NCBI RefSeq assembly: GCF_018742245.1
Contig: NZ_CP036132.1
Coordinates: forward strand, 4,459,001-4,523,000
Source of the DNA: Bacillus mycoides
GTDB lineage: Bacteria; Bacillota; Bacilli; Bacillales; Bacillaceae_G
DNA length: 64,000 bases
Reading direction: 5' to 3'
Numbering within the stretch: position 1 is the stretch's first letter; each line of letters starts with the position of its first letter. The position numbers and the translations under genes are program-made. Positions 16,304-24,678 of the stretch are shown one piece after another. Under the pieces are notes generated by a model that was not told the origin of the DNA, searched no databases, and was given only the letters and a program-made list of their open reading frames with translations.

Positions 16304-16708
16304 TTATAAACAAGCACCTAAAATAAATGCACCAACAATATGTAATGAACCAGCTAACATCGCATGCGCTACGCTGCCTTCTTTCGTTCCTTCTTCTAAA
16401 TCAAGACCTGCCATTTTTCTTAAAACAAATTCAATAAACATTTCTACAACTAATAAAATAACGAAAGAAACTGCTGAGGCAAGAAGTGCTTGCCATAAAT
16501 CATTCGCTTTCGTAATTGATTGTGACAAGATGTATCCTTGAGCGAATAGCTTCATAACGAAACGTGTTGTCACAGCTGTGTTCCCATTTTTTATTTCTTT
16601 TAAATCATTGTATTTTGTAAAAATCGAATCAACCCACATAATTGCAAATAAAAGTACCGCACTTGCTCCAGTCCATACAAGCATCGCTAAAACATTCGTC
16701 CACGTCAT
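16304..16708 (-). CDS. DUF350 membrane protein (YjfL-like)
   Basis: A protein of 134 residues with four hydrophobic helices arranged as two similar halves, as in the DUF350/YjfL family. The sequence around LFAQGYILSQSITKANDLWQ lies between the halves. It begins with ATG after GAGGAGG. A terminator-like hairpin separates it from pspA upstream. The family is small and tightly linked to PspA homologs; the role at the membrane is unknown. Confidence 0.85.
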   Translation of the reverse strand: MTWTNVLAMLVWTGASAVLLFAIMWVDSIFTKYNDLKEIKNGNTAVTTRFVMKLFAQGYILSQSITKANDLWQALLASAVSFVILLVVEMFIEFVLRKMAGLDLEEGTKEGSVAHAMLAGSLHIVGAFILGACL

Positions 16709-16735
16709 TGCAAAACCTCCTCTAAAAGGTAATAG

Positions 16736-16772
16736 AAAACCGACATGAATTCTCTTCAGACATGTCGGCTTC
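16736..16772 (-). terminator. Intercistronic terminator between pspA and DUF350
   Basis: The arms CCGACATG (16740-16747) and CATGTCGG (16761-16768) are followed on the minus strand by TTTTCTATT. It sits inside an apparent operon, so it likely allows partial read-through and keeps PspA more abundant than the membrane partners. Confidence 0.75.
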
Positions 16773-16787
16773 TTTGTCTATTCTATA

Positions 16788-17453
16788 TTATTTCTCATAC
16801 TGCTTCATAATACGAGCTAATTCATCGTCAACAACAGAATTTTTGTTTAAGCTTGCAAATTCATCATCTAACGACTTTTCTTTCTTGTAAATTTCACCGC
16901 TTGCTTCTGCTTCAGCCTCTAATTGAAGTGCTTTCTCTTCCATACGGCTTAAACCAGCTTTTGCTGAATTTGAATCGAATCCAGACATCGCCTGATTAAT
17001 ATTCTTTTGTGCTTTCGCTGCATTTACACGCGCTACAAGTGTTTCACGCTTATTTTTCAGCTCTGTTAATTGTTTACGCATTTCTTCTAGCTTAAGGCGA
17101 AGGTTATCAGCAGCAGCTTTGTTTTGCTCATAGCTTGCTTTATACTCATTCATCTTTTGCTCTGCATTTTGTTTTTCTTCTAGAGCACGGCGCGCAAGAT
17201 CTAAGTTGCTAGCTTGAACAGCCATATGTGCTTGCTCTTCACGTTTTTTCACAAGTGCTTCTTGCTCTTCAAATAATATTTTGAATTTCTTCTCAAGTGC
17301 GATTTGAGCTGCTACACTTTTCTCAGCTTCTTGTACATCCGCTTGCATATCGCGTAAATATTGATCCGTCATCTTAACTGGATCTTCAGCTTTTTCAATT
17401 AATGAATACACATTCGACATTGTTAAATCTCTTAATCGTTTAAATACAGACAT
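16788..17453 (-). CDS. PspA/IM30-family protein
   Basis: A protein of 221 residues, almost entirely alpha-helical coiled coil, with the family start MSVFKRLRDLTMSNVYSLIE followed by KAEDPVKMTDQYLRDM. PspA/Vipp1/LiaH proteins form large ESCRT-III-like assemblies on damaged membrane. AGGAGG lies seven bases before the ATG at 17453; the frame upstream is not needed. The C-terminal helix ends in DELARIMKQYEK. It heads the four-gene cluster with DUF350, DUF4178 and DUF4247. It is distinct in context from liaH, which normally accompanies liaIGFSR. Confidence 0.92.
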   Translation of the reverse strand: MSVFKRLRDLTMSNVYSLIEKAEDPVKMTDQYLRDMQADVQEAEKSVAAQIALEKKFKILFEEQEALVKKREEQAHMAVQASNLDLARRALEEKQNAEQKMNEYKASYEQNKAAADNLRLKLEEMRKQLTELKNKRETLVARVNAAKAQKNINQAMSGFDSNSAKAGLSRMEEKALQLEAEAEASGEIYKKEKSLDDEFASLNKNSVVDDELARIMKQYEK

Positions 17454-17480
17454 CCAAATTCCTCCTATGATATACCTCAT

Positions 17481-17866
17481 ATTTCAAATTCACTACTTGG
17501 AAAATTAAAAATCTCCCTTTTCAGTAAGAATATTCATTTTTACAACCTATGTGTTTATTATAACAAAACTAAGATGTCCTTACATGTTATTTCCAAAATA
17601 CATACAATATAATATGACATTCTAGATAGAATATTGTATTCCTACTATATTCTTATTATTTCTTCCCACAAAAATTAACTTATTTTTACGTACTTTCACT
17701 CAATTACATAATTGTAATGTTACTGTAAGCTAACTCGATAGTTGCATCTCCATATTTCTTATACACTAATACCAGAAGCAACGAAATAACAAAAAAGCTT
17801 CTCATAATGTAAGGACTAATACAGAAACTGTATTTACTATAAAACATATAAAAAGGAGAAATCATC
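17481..17866. other. Divergent promoter region of pspA and a lipoprotein gene
   Basis: About 390 bases without a gene. On the minus strand TTATAAT (near 17558) could be the -10 box of the pspA operon. The rest is AT-rich with no clear operator, hairpin or ECF-type promoter that I can identify. Confidence 0.4.
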
Positions 17867-18445
17867 ATGAAAAAATTAGTAGGAATCGGATTAGCAGCAG
17901 CAATTTCATTCGGAGCATTATCAGGTTGTTCTTTATTAGGAGAAAAAGCGAACGGCTTTGTATTATACGGAACAGAAGAACAAGTAGCGCAAATTGCAGA
18001 TAAAAATAAAAAAGAAGTAAAAGAAAAAGATGTATACAAAATGAAGCTTACAACGCTAGAAGATAAAAAAGTTCTTGTAATGGATAAGAAAACTGGTGAA
18101 GAACTTGTTAAGAAAGAATTACTACAAAAAGTTGATGAAAAAGACGAAACGAAACCACTTGATAAATTACCAGCTGTAACAGCAGACCAAGGTGTATTAT
18201 TCGCAAAAGATAAAGTAGAAAATGCTACAATTGATGGCGCGAAATTAAAATATGAAGGCAACACAATTATCGGTAGTGGCCGCGCATATGCAGACATGTT
18301 CGCTATTGTTGATGATGCAACTTACGGCAATGTAAAAGGTGAAGAAAAATCTGTAGGTGTACTAAAATTCGATAAGGACCCTAGTAAAGAATTCCCTGGA
18401 AAGAACGGTGTAGAAGCAGCTCAGCTTGTTACAATTAAAAAATAA
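17867..18445 (+). CDS. Small lipoprotein, unknown function
   Basis: A protein of 192 residues with a clear lipoprotein signal (MKKLVGIGLAAAISFGALSG then Cys21). The mature part is Lys/Glu-rich with repeated short strands (VLVMDKKTGEELVKKELL). AAAGGAG lies before the ATG. It is monocistronic. The complement of this gene is also open for 197 codons, but that frame is a shadow. I do not recognise a domain. Confidence 0.85.
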   Translation: MKKLVGIGLAAAISFGALSGCSLLGEKANGFVLYGTEEQVAQIADKNKKEVKEKDVYKMKLTTLEDKKVLVMDKKTGEELVKKELLQKVDEKDETKPLDKLPAVTADQGVLFAKDKVENATIDGAKLKYEGNTIIGSGRAYADMFAIVDDATYGNVKGEEKSVGVLKFDKDPSKEFPGKNGVEAAQLVTIKK

Positions 18446-18448
18446 GTA

Positions 18449-18480
18449 AAAAAGCTTTGCGAAATTCGCAAAGCTTTTTT
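18449..18480. terminator. Bidirectional terminator between the lipoprotein and Feo genes
   Basis: The arms AAAAAAGCTTTGCGAA and TTCGCAAAGCTTTTTT share a short loop and serve the two convergent genes. Confidence 0.88.
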
Positions 18481-18645
18481 CTATTTATGAGCGATTTGCT
18501 CCATATCTGGACTACAAGTTTGCGACTGACATGACTTACTTAAAGAGCATGCTGCGCATTTTCCTTTTTTACTTCTCTTTACAAAATTAACTAACGTATA
18601 TGCTGCATAACCAAAAATGATAGCTCCAATTATAATATTGACCAT
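18481..18645 (-). CDS. FeoB-associated Cys-rich membrane protein
   Basis: A protein of 54 residues: one helix (MVNIIIGAIIFGYAAYTLV) then a basic linker and CAACSLSKSCQSQTC. This is the usual layout of the small Cys-rich proteins that follow feoB in Firmicutes, thought to help ferrous iron transfer. AAGGAG lies about 13 bases before the ATG; a GTG one codon earlier (18648) has better spacing and may be used. It directly follows feoB, overlapping only the longer, rejected frame. Confidence 0.82.
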   Translation of the reverse strand: MVNIIIGAIIFGYAAYTLVNFVKRSKKGKCAACSLSKSCQSQTCSPDMEQIAHK

Positions 18646-18664
18646 CACCGCGATACATCTCCTT

Positions 18665-20653
18665 CTAGAATCCGAGTAAGGACCCAACTTGGTATATAAT
18701 GAGCGTTAATACATAAGCAACAACGAGCGGATAAACGACAGAGAAAACTGTCCATTTCATCGATCCAGTTTCGCGTCTAATAACAGCTACTGTCGCTAAG
18801 CACGGAACATATAATAAAACAAAGAACATAAATGCATACGCTGATAAAGCAGTATAATGTGCCCCCATTACATTTCCTAGCACATCTTCTTTAACCGCAT
18901 AAATAATCGCCATTGTTGAAACGACAACTTCTTTTGCCAAAAATCCTGTTAAAAGGGATGCCCCAGCTTGCCACGTTCCAAAGCCGAGCGGTGCGAATAG
19001 TGGCGCGATAAAACCACCAATCATTGCTAAGTAACTGTCTCCCATATCAACACCAAATCCTGATGGACCTGCATAGTTTAATAGCCAAATGACAACAGAA
19101 CCACCGAAGATGAATGTACCTGCTTTACGAACAAATCCTTTACCTTTCTCCCACGTGCTCAGCCATAACGTTTTCGCTTGCGGCACACGGTAAGGCGGTA
19201 GTTCAATTACAAAAATAGATTTTTCTGCTTTTAAAATAGTAAGAGACATAATTTTTGTAACAAGTAACGCAAGAACAATACCTGCAATGTATAAAGAGAA
19301 CACAACAGTTGCCTGACTATTAGGGAAGAACACTCCCGCAAATAATGCATATACAGGTAAACGTGCTGAACAAGACATAAATGGTGTTACAAGAACTGTA
19401 AGTAAACGTTCTTTCTCTTGTTCAATCGTTCTCGCTGCCATAATACCTGGAACGTTACATCCAAAGCCGATAATCATCGGAATGAACGCTTTTCCGTTTA
19501 AACCGAAAAACTCCATAATTCTATCCATAACAACTGCAATTCGTGCCATATATCCTGAGTCTTCTAATAATGAAATGAAGAAGAATAGTGCAAAGATTTG
19601 TGGAACGAATACTAATACCGCACCAACTCCAGCAATAATACCTTCTGTAACGAGTGCTTGAATAAAATCAGAAGCGCCAACACTTGTGAGCCCAGCTGTA
19701 ACCCAATCAGTAAGTTGTCCTCCAAAAAATCCATCAAGCATATCCGATAAAGGTGTACCAATCCACGTAAACGTAACCTGAAAAATAAAAAACATAACTG
19801 CTAAAAAGATTGGAAGTCCTAAAATTTTATGTGTAATTAACTGATCGATTTTTTCCGAAAAAGGAATTTTTCCTTCTTTCTCATGCTGCATAACATTTGT
19901 TTTTAACTTTTCAATATACGCTTCACGAGTCTTGTAAATGTGCTCCTCCAACGTACAATCAAGTTTTCCATCTAAACGAGATCGAATGGCTATAAGTTCC
20001 TTATAAATTGGTAATGCTTTCATTTCTTTTTCTACTACTTCGTTATTGCTTAAAAATTGAAGGGTTAACCACCTCGGATGCTCATAATTCGCTGTCTCTA
20101 AAAGAGCAATTATCTCTCCAATCCCTTCATCCATTTGTACACCATATGAAATAACAAATGGCTTTTTCTCTTTTTGTTTCTCTTCATGAAGAGTAGTAAG
20201 TAATTCTTCACAGCCTTTTCCGGTTCTTGCGATGACAGGAACGACTGTTACACCTAATATTTCTGATAACCGTTTTACATTAATCACAATTCCTCTTTGC
20301 TTTGCCACATCAACCATATTTAAACCAATTGAAACGGGCTTACCAAATTCAAGTAATTGCAATGTTAAATGCATATTTCGCTCAAATTGCGAGGAATCCA
20401 CTATATTTAACATATGATGAAATTCGTCTGTTAGTAGAAAATTCGTAACGACACCTTCATCACGTGAAACTGGATTCAAATCATAGACGCCTGGCAAATC
20501 AATTAATGTTCCTTGCTTATCTTTTAATTTACCAACCTTCTTTTCTACTGTTACACCGCTCCAGTTTCCTACATACTCATAAGAACCAGTAAGTGCATTA
20601 AATAATGATGTTTTCCCTGTATTCGGATTTCCTAGCAAAGCAACCTTATTCAC
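18665..20653 (-). CDS. feoB: Ferrous iron transporter FeoB
   Basis: A protein of 662 residues. The N-terminal G domain has GNPNTGKTS (8-16) and DLPG (52-55). The transmembrane part has the two inverted gating cores (GFGCNVPGIMAART and FMSCSARLPVYALF). It imports Fe2+ through the cytoplasmic membrane. The GTG start overlaps the TGA of feoA, so the two are coupled. The gene is complete. Confidence 0.97.
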   Translation of the reverse strand: MNKVALLGNPNTGKTSLFNALTGSYEYVGNWSGVTVEKKVGKLKDKQGTLIDLPGVYDLNPVSRDEGVVTNFLLTDEFHHMLNIVDSSQFERNMHLTLQLLEFGKPVSIGLNMVDVAKQRGIVINVKRLSEILGVTVVPVIARTGKGCEELLTTLHEEKQKEKKPFVISYGVQMDEGIGEIIALLETANYEHPRWLTLQFLSNNEVVEKEMKALPIYKELIAIRSRLDGKLDCTLEEHIYKTREAYIEKLKTNVMQHEKEGKIPFSEKIDQLITHKILGLPIFLAVMFFIFQVTFTWIGTPLSDMLDGFFGGQLTDWVTAGLTSVGASDFIQALVTEGIIAGVGAVLVFVPQIFALFFFISLLEDSGYMARIAVVMDRIMEFFGLNGKAFIPMIIGFGCNVPGIMAARTIEQEKERLLTVLVTPFMSCSARLPVYALFAGVFFPNSQATVVFSLYIAGIVLALLVTKIMSLTILKAEKSIFVIELPPYRVPQAKTLWLSTWEKGKGFVRKAGTFIFGGSVVIWLLNYAGPSGFGVDMGDSYLAMIGGFIAPLFAPLGFGTWQAGASLLTGFLAKEVVVSTMAIIYAVKEDVLGNVMGAHYTALSAYAFMFFVLLYVPCLATVAVIRRETGSMKWTVFSVVYPLVVAYVLTLIIYQVGSLLGF

Positions 20654-20877
20654 GCTAATTCCACCTTTATCATTTTCGCGTCACAATGACGAATACTAAT
20701 TAACTGTCCGCGACACTCCAATGTACAAGGACCTTTAAACATCGCTTTCTGTTTTATGCGAAGCTCGCTTCCTTCCGCAAGACCGAAAGCAGCTAGTCTA
20801 CGCTTTAATAACTGATCTAACGACTGAATACTTTTTACTAACACTTTCTCACCAATTTTAATATCTACTAAGCTCAT
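20650..20877 (-). CDS. feoA: FeoA, partner of FeoB
   Basis: A protein of 75 residues with the SH3-like FeoA fold: MSLVDIKIGEKVLVKSIQ, then LLKRRLAAFGLAEGSELRI and a CTLECRG strand. It is a cytoplasmic partner needed for FeoB activity. The ATG at 20877 has GGGGGAAGG upstream. A Fur box lies 23 bases before the start, so iron repression is likely. Confidence 0.93.
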   Translation of the reverse strand: MSLVDIKIGEKVLVKSIQSLDQLLKRRLAAFGLAEGSELRIKQKAMFKGPCTLECRGQLISIRHCDAKMIKVELA

Positions 20878-20899
20878 AACCTTCCCCCTCAGAAGAGAA

Positions 20900-20914
20900 T
20901 GATAATTATTTTCA
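20900..20914. promoter_or_regulatory. Fur box upstream of feoAB
   Basis: TGATAATTATTTTCA matches the 7-1-7 Fur consensus TGATAATnATTATCA with one mismatch. Its place just before feoA fits iron repression. Confidence 0.8.
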
Positions 20915-21073
20915 AACAAATTATATCATACTCTATTTCACTTGGACTATATCTTTTTGCTTCATATTTATTAACATTTCGATACAATTATATTTCAATA
21001 ATTGTCATACACGGTACATTTGCCATTCTCATCCATTTCAATTACAATAAACAATAACAAATAAAGAATCTCG

Positions 21074-21162
21074 TTATCACAGGGGGAGCCTTACCGCTGA
21101 GAGGGAACATTTCGTTCCGACCCTTTGAACCTGTTAGTTAATGCTAACGCAGGGATTGTGCA
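21074..21162 (+). ncRNA. TPP (thi-box) riboswitch
   Basis: The aptamer elements are present in order: GGGGGAGCC, CTGAGAGGG, a small variable hairpin, ACCCTTTGAACCTG, a TTAGTTAATGCTAAC hairpin, GCAGGGA. This is the conserved TPP aptamer. It lies before thiT. Thiamine pyrophosphate binding should turn the gene off. Confidence 0.95.
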
Positions 21163-21167
21163 AACGT

Positions 21168-21212
21168 CCGAAATACATACCTCTTTTTTATTTACGTATT
21201 TCGTATCCTCCT
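21168..21212 (+). promoter_or_regulatory. Expression-platform hairpin of the TPP riboswitch
   Basis: The arms CGAAATACATA and TACGTATTTCG (one mismatch) enclose a CTCTTTTTTATT loop. TCCTCC follows near 21207 and could pair with the GGGGGAGA ribosome binding site of thiT, so control may be at translation rather than by a standard terminator. Confidence 0.45.
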
Positions 21213-21258
21213 ATGATAATGTTCTTTTTTGTGCAACTTGGATTTAGGGGGAGACAAC

Positions 21259-21861
21259 ATGCGTAACACCAATTTACAAGCGATGATCGAATCTGCAATT
21301 CTTGCAGCCTTCGCCTTGATTATCGACATTTTACCATTATCAATTAAACTTCCAACAGGCGGTTCCATTTCATTTGCTATGATTCCTATTTTTATTATCG
21401 CATACCGCTGGGGCTTCAAAATGGCTTTCTTAGGAGGCTTAATTTGGGGACTTTTACAAATTGTTGTAGGCGATGCAATTATCGTCACACCAATTCAAGT
21501 AATCATTGAATACTTCGTTGCTTTCGCATTCATTGGATTTGCTGGATTATTTTATAAGCCAATTCAGCAAACATTAATGAATAATCAAAGAAAGAAAACC
21601 ATTGCTTATATTATCTTTGCAACATTTATTGGCAGCCTTGCACGTTATTTCTGGCACTTTATTGCAGGTATTATCTTTTGGGGCCAATATGCACCAAAAG
21701 GGCAATCAGCCGTCTTATATTCATTAATTGTAAACGGCAGTACAATGCTCGCTTCTTTCACATTATGTACTGTATTACTACTTCTTTTATTTACAACTTC
21801 ACCACGCTTATTCAAAAGCATTGGTGCTTATCAAATGAATTCACAAAAAAAAGGCGCTTAA
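21259..21861 (+). CDS. thiT: Energy-coupled thiamine transporter ThiT
   Basis: A protein of 200 residues with six hydrophobic helices. It is the S-component (YuaJ/ThiT) of an ECF transporter: it binds thiamine in the membrane and pairs with the shared EcfA-A'-T module, which is not in this window. ARYFWHFIAGIIFWG is the conserved thiamine-binding region. The ATG at 21259 follows AGGGGGAGA; the longer frame from 21229 would include that site. The TPP riboswitch upstream supports the assignment. Confidence 0.93.
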   Translation: MRNTNLQAMIESAILAAFALIIDILPLSIKLPTGGSISFAMIPIFIIAYRWGFKMAFLGGLIWGLLQIVVGDAIIVTPIQVIIEYFVAFAFIGFAGLFYKPIQQTLMNNQRKKTIAYIIFATFIGSLARYFWHFIAGIIFWGQYAPKGQSAVLYSLIVNGSTMLASFTLCTVLLLLLFTTSPRLFKSIGAYQMNSQKKGA

Positions 21862-21881
21862 TTAGCGCTCTTTTTTTTATC
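21850..21881. terminator. Terminator between thiT and a 26-codon frame
   Basis: A short GCGCTTAATTAGCGC stem with an A-run on the left and eight T on the right. The thiT stop lies inside it. It can act in both directions. Confidence 0.75.
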
Positions 21882-21888
21882 AAAGCTC

Positions 21889-21969
21889 TCAATGAGTAAT
21901 ATCAATAATAAATACAATAAATGCACAAAAGAAAATAAATACCATCACACCTAGTAAATTGCTATTCAC
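21889..21969 (-). CDS. 26-residue single-helix membrane peptide
   Basis: A GTG-started frame reads MNSNLLGVMVFIFFCAFIVF then IIDITH. AAGGAG lies ten bases before the GTG, and the frame ends eight bases before a bidirectional terminator. The product would be a single transmembrane helix. A frame this short can occur by chance, but ribosome binding site, start, hydrophobic pattern and terminator all fit. No family is recognised. Confidence 0.45.
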   Translation of the reverse strand: MNSNLLGVMVFIFFCAFIVFIIDITH

Positions 21970-22059
21970 GGCTAATCTACTCCTTACATAACCTCATTTT
22001 CTATTCAAAGTATACTGTTTAAAAATAAAGATTAGGTAAAGATAATATGAAATTAAATT

Positions 22060-22094
22060 AAAAAAGCGTAACATGTATTGTCTACGCTTTTTTC
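22060..22094 (-). terminator. Terminator of the sortase-linked histidine kinase gene
   Basis: The arms AAAAAAGCGTA and TACGCTTTTTT enclose a 12-base loop, with the kinase stop codon TAG in the stem and a T-run on the minus strand. Confidence 0.85.
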
Positions 22095-23953
22095 GGTAAA
22101 TAGAAGTAAAATAACACACCATCTTCGGTATTCTTTACCCCATATTCAGCATTGTGCAGTTCTAAAATATTTTTTGAAATCGCAAGGCCGAGTCCTGTTC
22201 CACCTTGTGAACGTTTCCGCGCCGCATCCACACGATAAAAACGATCCCAAATTTTATCTAATTGTTCTTCTTCAATGTGAGAACCTTTATTTTCAATACA
22301 CACTTCTATACGATTCTTCTCATCTATTACGGAAAGAATAATATCTTCTTTTTCTGGTGTATAACGTATTGCATTCGTAATGAAGTTCACTATTACTTGT
22401 TCAATTCTATTTTGATTCCCAACCACTTCAGCTGGACATATATGCTTGTGCACACTCAGTTCTTTTTTCTCTATCTCCGATGAAAGCTGTTCACATATTT
22501 CTTCAATCATTCCATCGATATAGAAAGAATCCATCTTCATGTTGTATGTGCCAGACTCAAATTTAGCTAATTCAAGCATATCCAAAATTAGTATATCCAT
22601 CTTGTCTACTTCTTTTTCCATCGCCTGAAAATAGTAGTCTTTCTTATGTTCAGCTACCCCATCTTTTAAAATAGAAATACAGCTTTTCATAATACTCAGC
22701 GGTGTTTTTAATTCATGTGAAACACCTGAAATAAATTCTTTTCTCGTATTTTCTAATTTTCTTTCCTTCTCAATATCTTGTTCAAGCTGCCCAATATGTG
22801 AATGTAATTTATTAGATAGTGTATTAATATTTTTTGATAAATCACCAATTTCATCTTTTGAAGTAATCGGGATTTTTTCTGTAAAGTCTAAATGTGCTAT
22901 TTTCTTCGTTGTATCATTTATTTTTAATAACGGTTTTGCAATTTGTTTTGAATAATAGAAAGAAGCTAGAAAAATAAGAATGACTACAAACGCAATAATG
23001 TAAATGTAATAATCTTGTACCATTTGTACAGCCTCATCTACAGGTTGTAAAGAAGCCATCGCGTATATGTATGTCACCGATCCATCTTTTTCTTTTATTG
23101 GTTTGATTAATAATTTATATTTTATATCATTCTTTTCATAGTCCATTGTTTGTGTTGCATATTGTATTTGATTGTTTTCTTTTAGTAATAAATCAGCTTG
23201 AAATTCTTTTATGCTATCTAAGAATAAACTATTTTTATAAATTGGATTCACAGGACCTTTTACATCGGGGAACTGTACTTTCGTAACACGTCCTCCTATG
23301 TAAGCACCTAATTCCTGAGTAGCTTGTTCCTGAACAGCTGGTTTCTTTTCCTTAACAAGTTGCTCTTGAGCTGCTCTCTTTTTCTCCTCATCTAATTTCT
23401 TTTTCTCCTCATCTAATTTCATTTTCTCCTGAAACGCTTTTTCTAACGGTTTATTAGATCCATTTAAATTTTGCTTACTTAACGCGAAAGAGAATGGAAT
23501 GAAGCTATCTTCTTGTTTCACTCCAGAAAAATAAATTTCTTGTCCTAAAAACTGATCTGATGATTTATTATCAATCTCCTCTATATTGACGAGATTGTAT
23601 AAGGGAATCTTGAATATTTGTTGTCCAAAGCTTTTTTGTTGCCTACGGTCTATCGTTACCTCAAAATAAAAATCATCCACATGTTTTAAATTCCCATTCT
23701 GATCTAATGTCGTAATCCACGTATTATTTTCTCTAAAAAAGTCTTGCTCCAGTTTCTGAATTCCTTCTGCACTTCCTGCATAATTTAAATAGTTCTTTGC
23801 AAAGGAATTTAAATTCACTTTAATATCTTCCACTTTTCTATTTGCATAATATTGCTTGAAAAATATCGTTTGTCCAATAAATATCGTCGCTAAAATCAAC
23901 ATACATAGAGCTGTTGTAAGGGTAAATAATTTAAGTACAATCCCTTTTCTCAT
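22082..23953 (-). CDS. Sensor histidine kinase of the sortase/BasI locus
   Basis: A protein of 623 residues. TM1 is at about 8-30. A large extracellular domain of about 280 residues follows, which contains a charged coiled segment at 171-212 (LDEEKKKLDEEKK, RAAQEQLVKEKKP). TM2 is at about 317-338, then HAMP, the H-box (ISGVSHELKTPLS) and an HATPase domain with N, G1 (DRFYRVD) and GTGLGLAI boxes. It should phosphorylate the OmpR-type regulator encoded just upstream, whose stop codon it overlaps. The charged segment resembles BasI from the same locus. Signal unknown. Confidence 0.92.
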   Translation of the reverse strand: MRKGIVLKLFTLTTALCMLILATIFIGQTIFFKQYYANRKVEDIKVNLNSFAKNYLNYAGSAEGIQKLEQDFFRENNTWITTLDQNGNLKHVDDFYFEVTIDRRQQKSFGQQIFKIPLYNLVNIEEIDNKSSDQFLGQEIYFSGVKQEDSFIPFSFALSKQNLNGSNKPLEKAFQEKMKLDEEKKKLDEEKKRAAQEQLVKEKKPAVQEQATQELGAYIGGRVTKVQFPDVKGPVNPIYKNSLFLDSIKEFQADLLLKENNQIQYATQTMDYEKNDIKYKLLIKPIKEKDGSVTYIYAMASLQPVDEAVQMVQDYYIYIIAFVVILIFLASFYYSKQIAKPLLKINDTTKKIAHLDFTEKIPITSKDEIGDLSKNINTLSNKLHSHIGQLEQDIEKERKLENTRKEFISGVSHELKTPLSIMKSCISILKDGVAEHKKDYYFQAMEKEVDKMDILILDMLELAKFESGTYNMKMDSFYIDGMIEEICEQLSSEIEKKELSVHKHICPAEVVGNQNRIEQVIVNFITNAIRYTPEKEDIILSVIDEKNRIEVCIENKGSHIEEEQLDKIWDRFYRVDAARKRSQGGTGLGLAISKNILELHNAEYGVKNTEDGVLFYFYLPKKA

Positions 23954-24639
23954 ATGTTCCCCTCGAATTTATAACCGGTTCGCACCACAGTTGTAATGCA
24001 CTTTGCTTTCTCTCCTAATTTATTTCGCAAATTACGAATATGACTATTTACTGTGCGATCATCCCCAGCAAACTCATATCCCCAAATCCTTGAAATGAGT
24101 TGCTCTCTCGTTAAAACAATCCCCTGATTTTTCATGAAATACACTAATATTTCAAACTCTGTATGTGTTAAACTAATGTCTGCCTCATCAACAGTAACAG
24201 TACGTGACGGGAAATGGACATGAATGCCGTGAATTGATAACGTATCATCTTCATTCTCTAAAGGTTTCTTTGTTGCTTTTCTACTTTCCAACAACCTTTT
24301 CGCTCTTGCTAATAAAATTGGCGGACTATACGGCTTCGTCACATAGTCATCTGCCCCAAGTTCAAAGCCAAGTAACGTATCATCTTCATCTACACGCGCC
24401 GTCAACATAATAATAGGAACCTCGGACGTCTTACGGATTCTTCGGCAAACAGACCATCCATCGAGTTCTGGCAACATAATATCTAGAATAACTAAATCAA
24501 CCTCTTCTTCTTCAAATACAACTAAGGCTTCTTTCCCATCTCTTGCTTCAAACACTATATATTGTTCACTCAAAAAATAGTCTTTTAATATTTCACGTAA
24601 TATATCTTCATCTTCAACAATTAAAATGTTCTTTGACAT
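23950..24639 (-). CDS. OmpR-family response regulator of the sortase/BasI locus
   Basis: A protein of 229 residues. The receiver domain has the acidic pair in VEDED, the phospho-Asp in LVILDIMLPELDGW (about residue 53), and the switch Lys in VTKPYSPP. The C-terminal winged helix has RTVNSHIRNLRNKLG and TVVRTGYKFE. A GGGGGGA ribosome binding site precedes the ATG. It overlaps the kinase by four bases. It probably regulates basI and the sortase gene upstream. Confidence 0.93.
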   Translation of the reverse strand: MSKNILIVEDEDILREILKDYFLSEQYIVFEARDGKEALVVFEEEEVDLVILDIMLPELDGWSVCRRIRKTSEVPIIMLTARVDEDDTLLGFELGADDYVTKPYSPPILLARAKRLLESRKATKKPLENEDDTLSIHGIHVHFPSRTVTVDEADISLTHTEFEILVYFMKNQGIVLTREQLISRIWGYEFAGDDRTVNSHIRNLRNKLGEKAKCITTVVRTGYKFEGNI

Positions 24640-24678
24640 AACTTATGTATCCCCCTCCCGCTTTCAAAAACTACAATT

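Noticed and set aside
17704..18297. 197-codon minus-strand frame opposite the lipoprotein gene
   Set aside because: It is rich in Ser, Phe and Thr, lies opposite a gene with a lipobox and ribosome binding site, and has no start signal.
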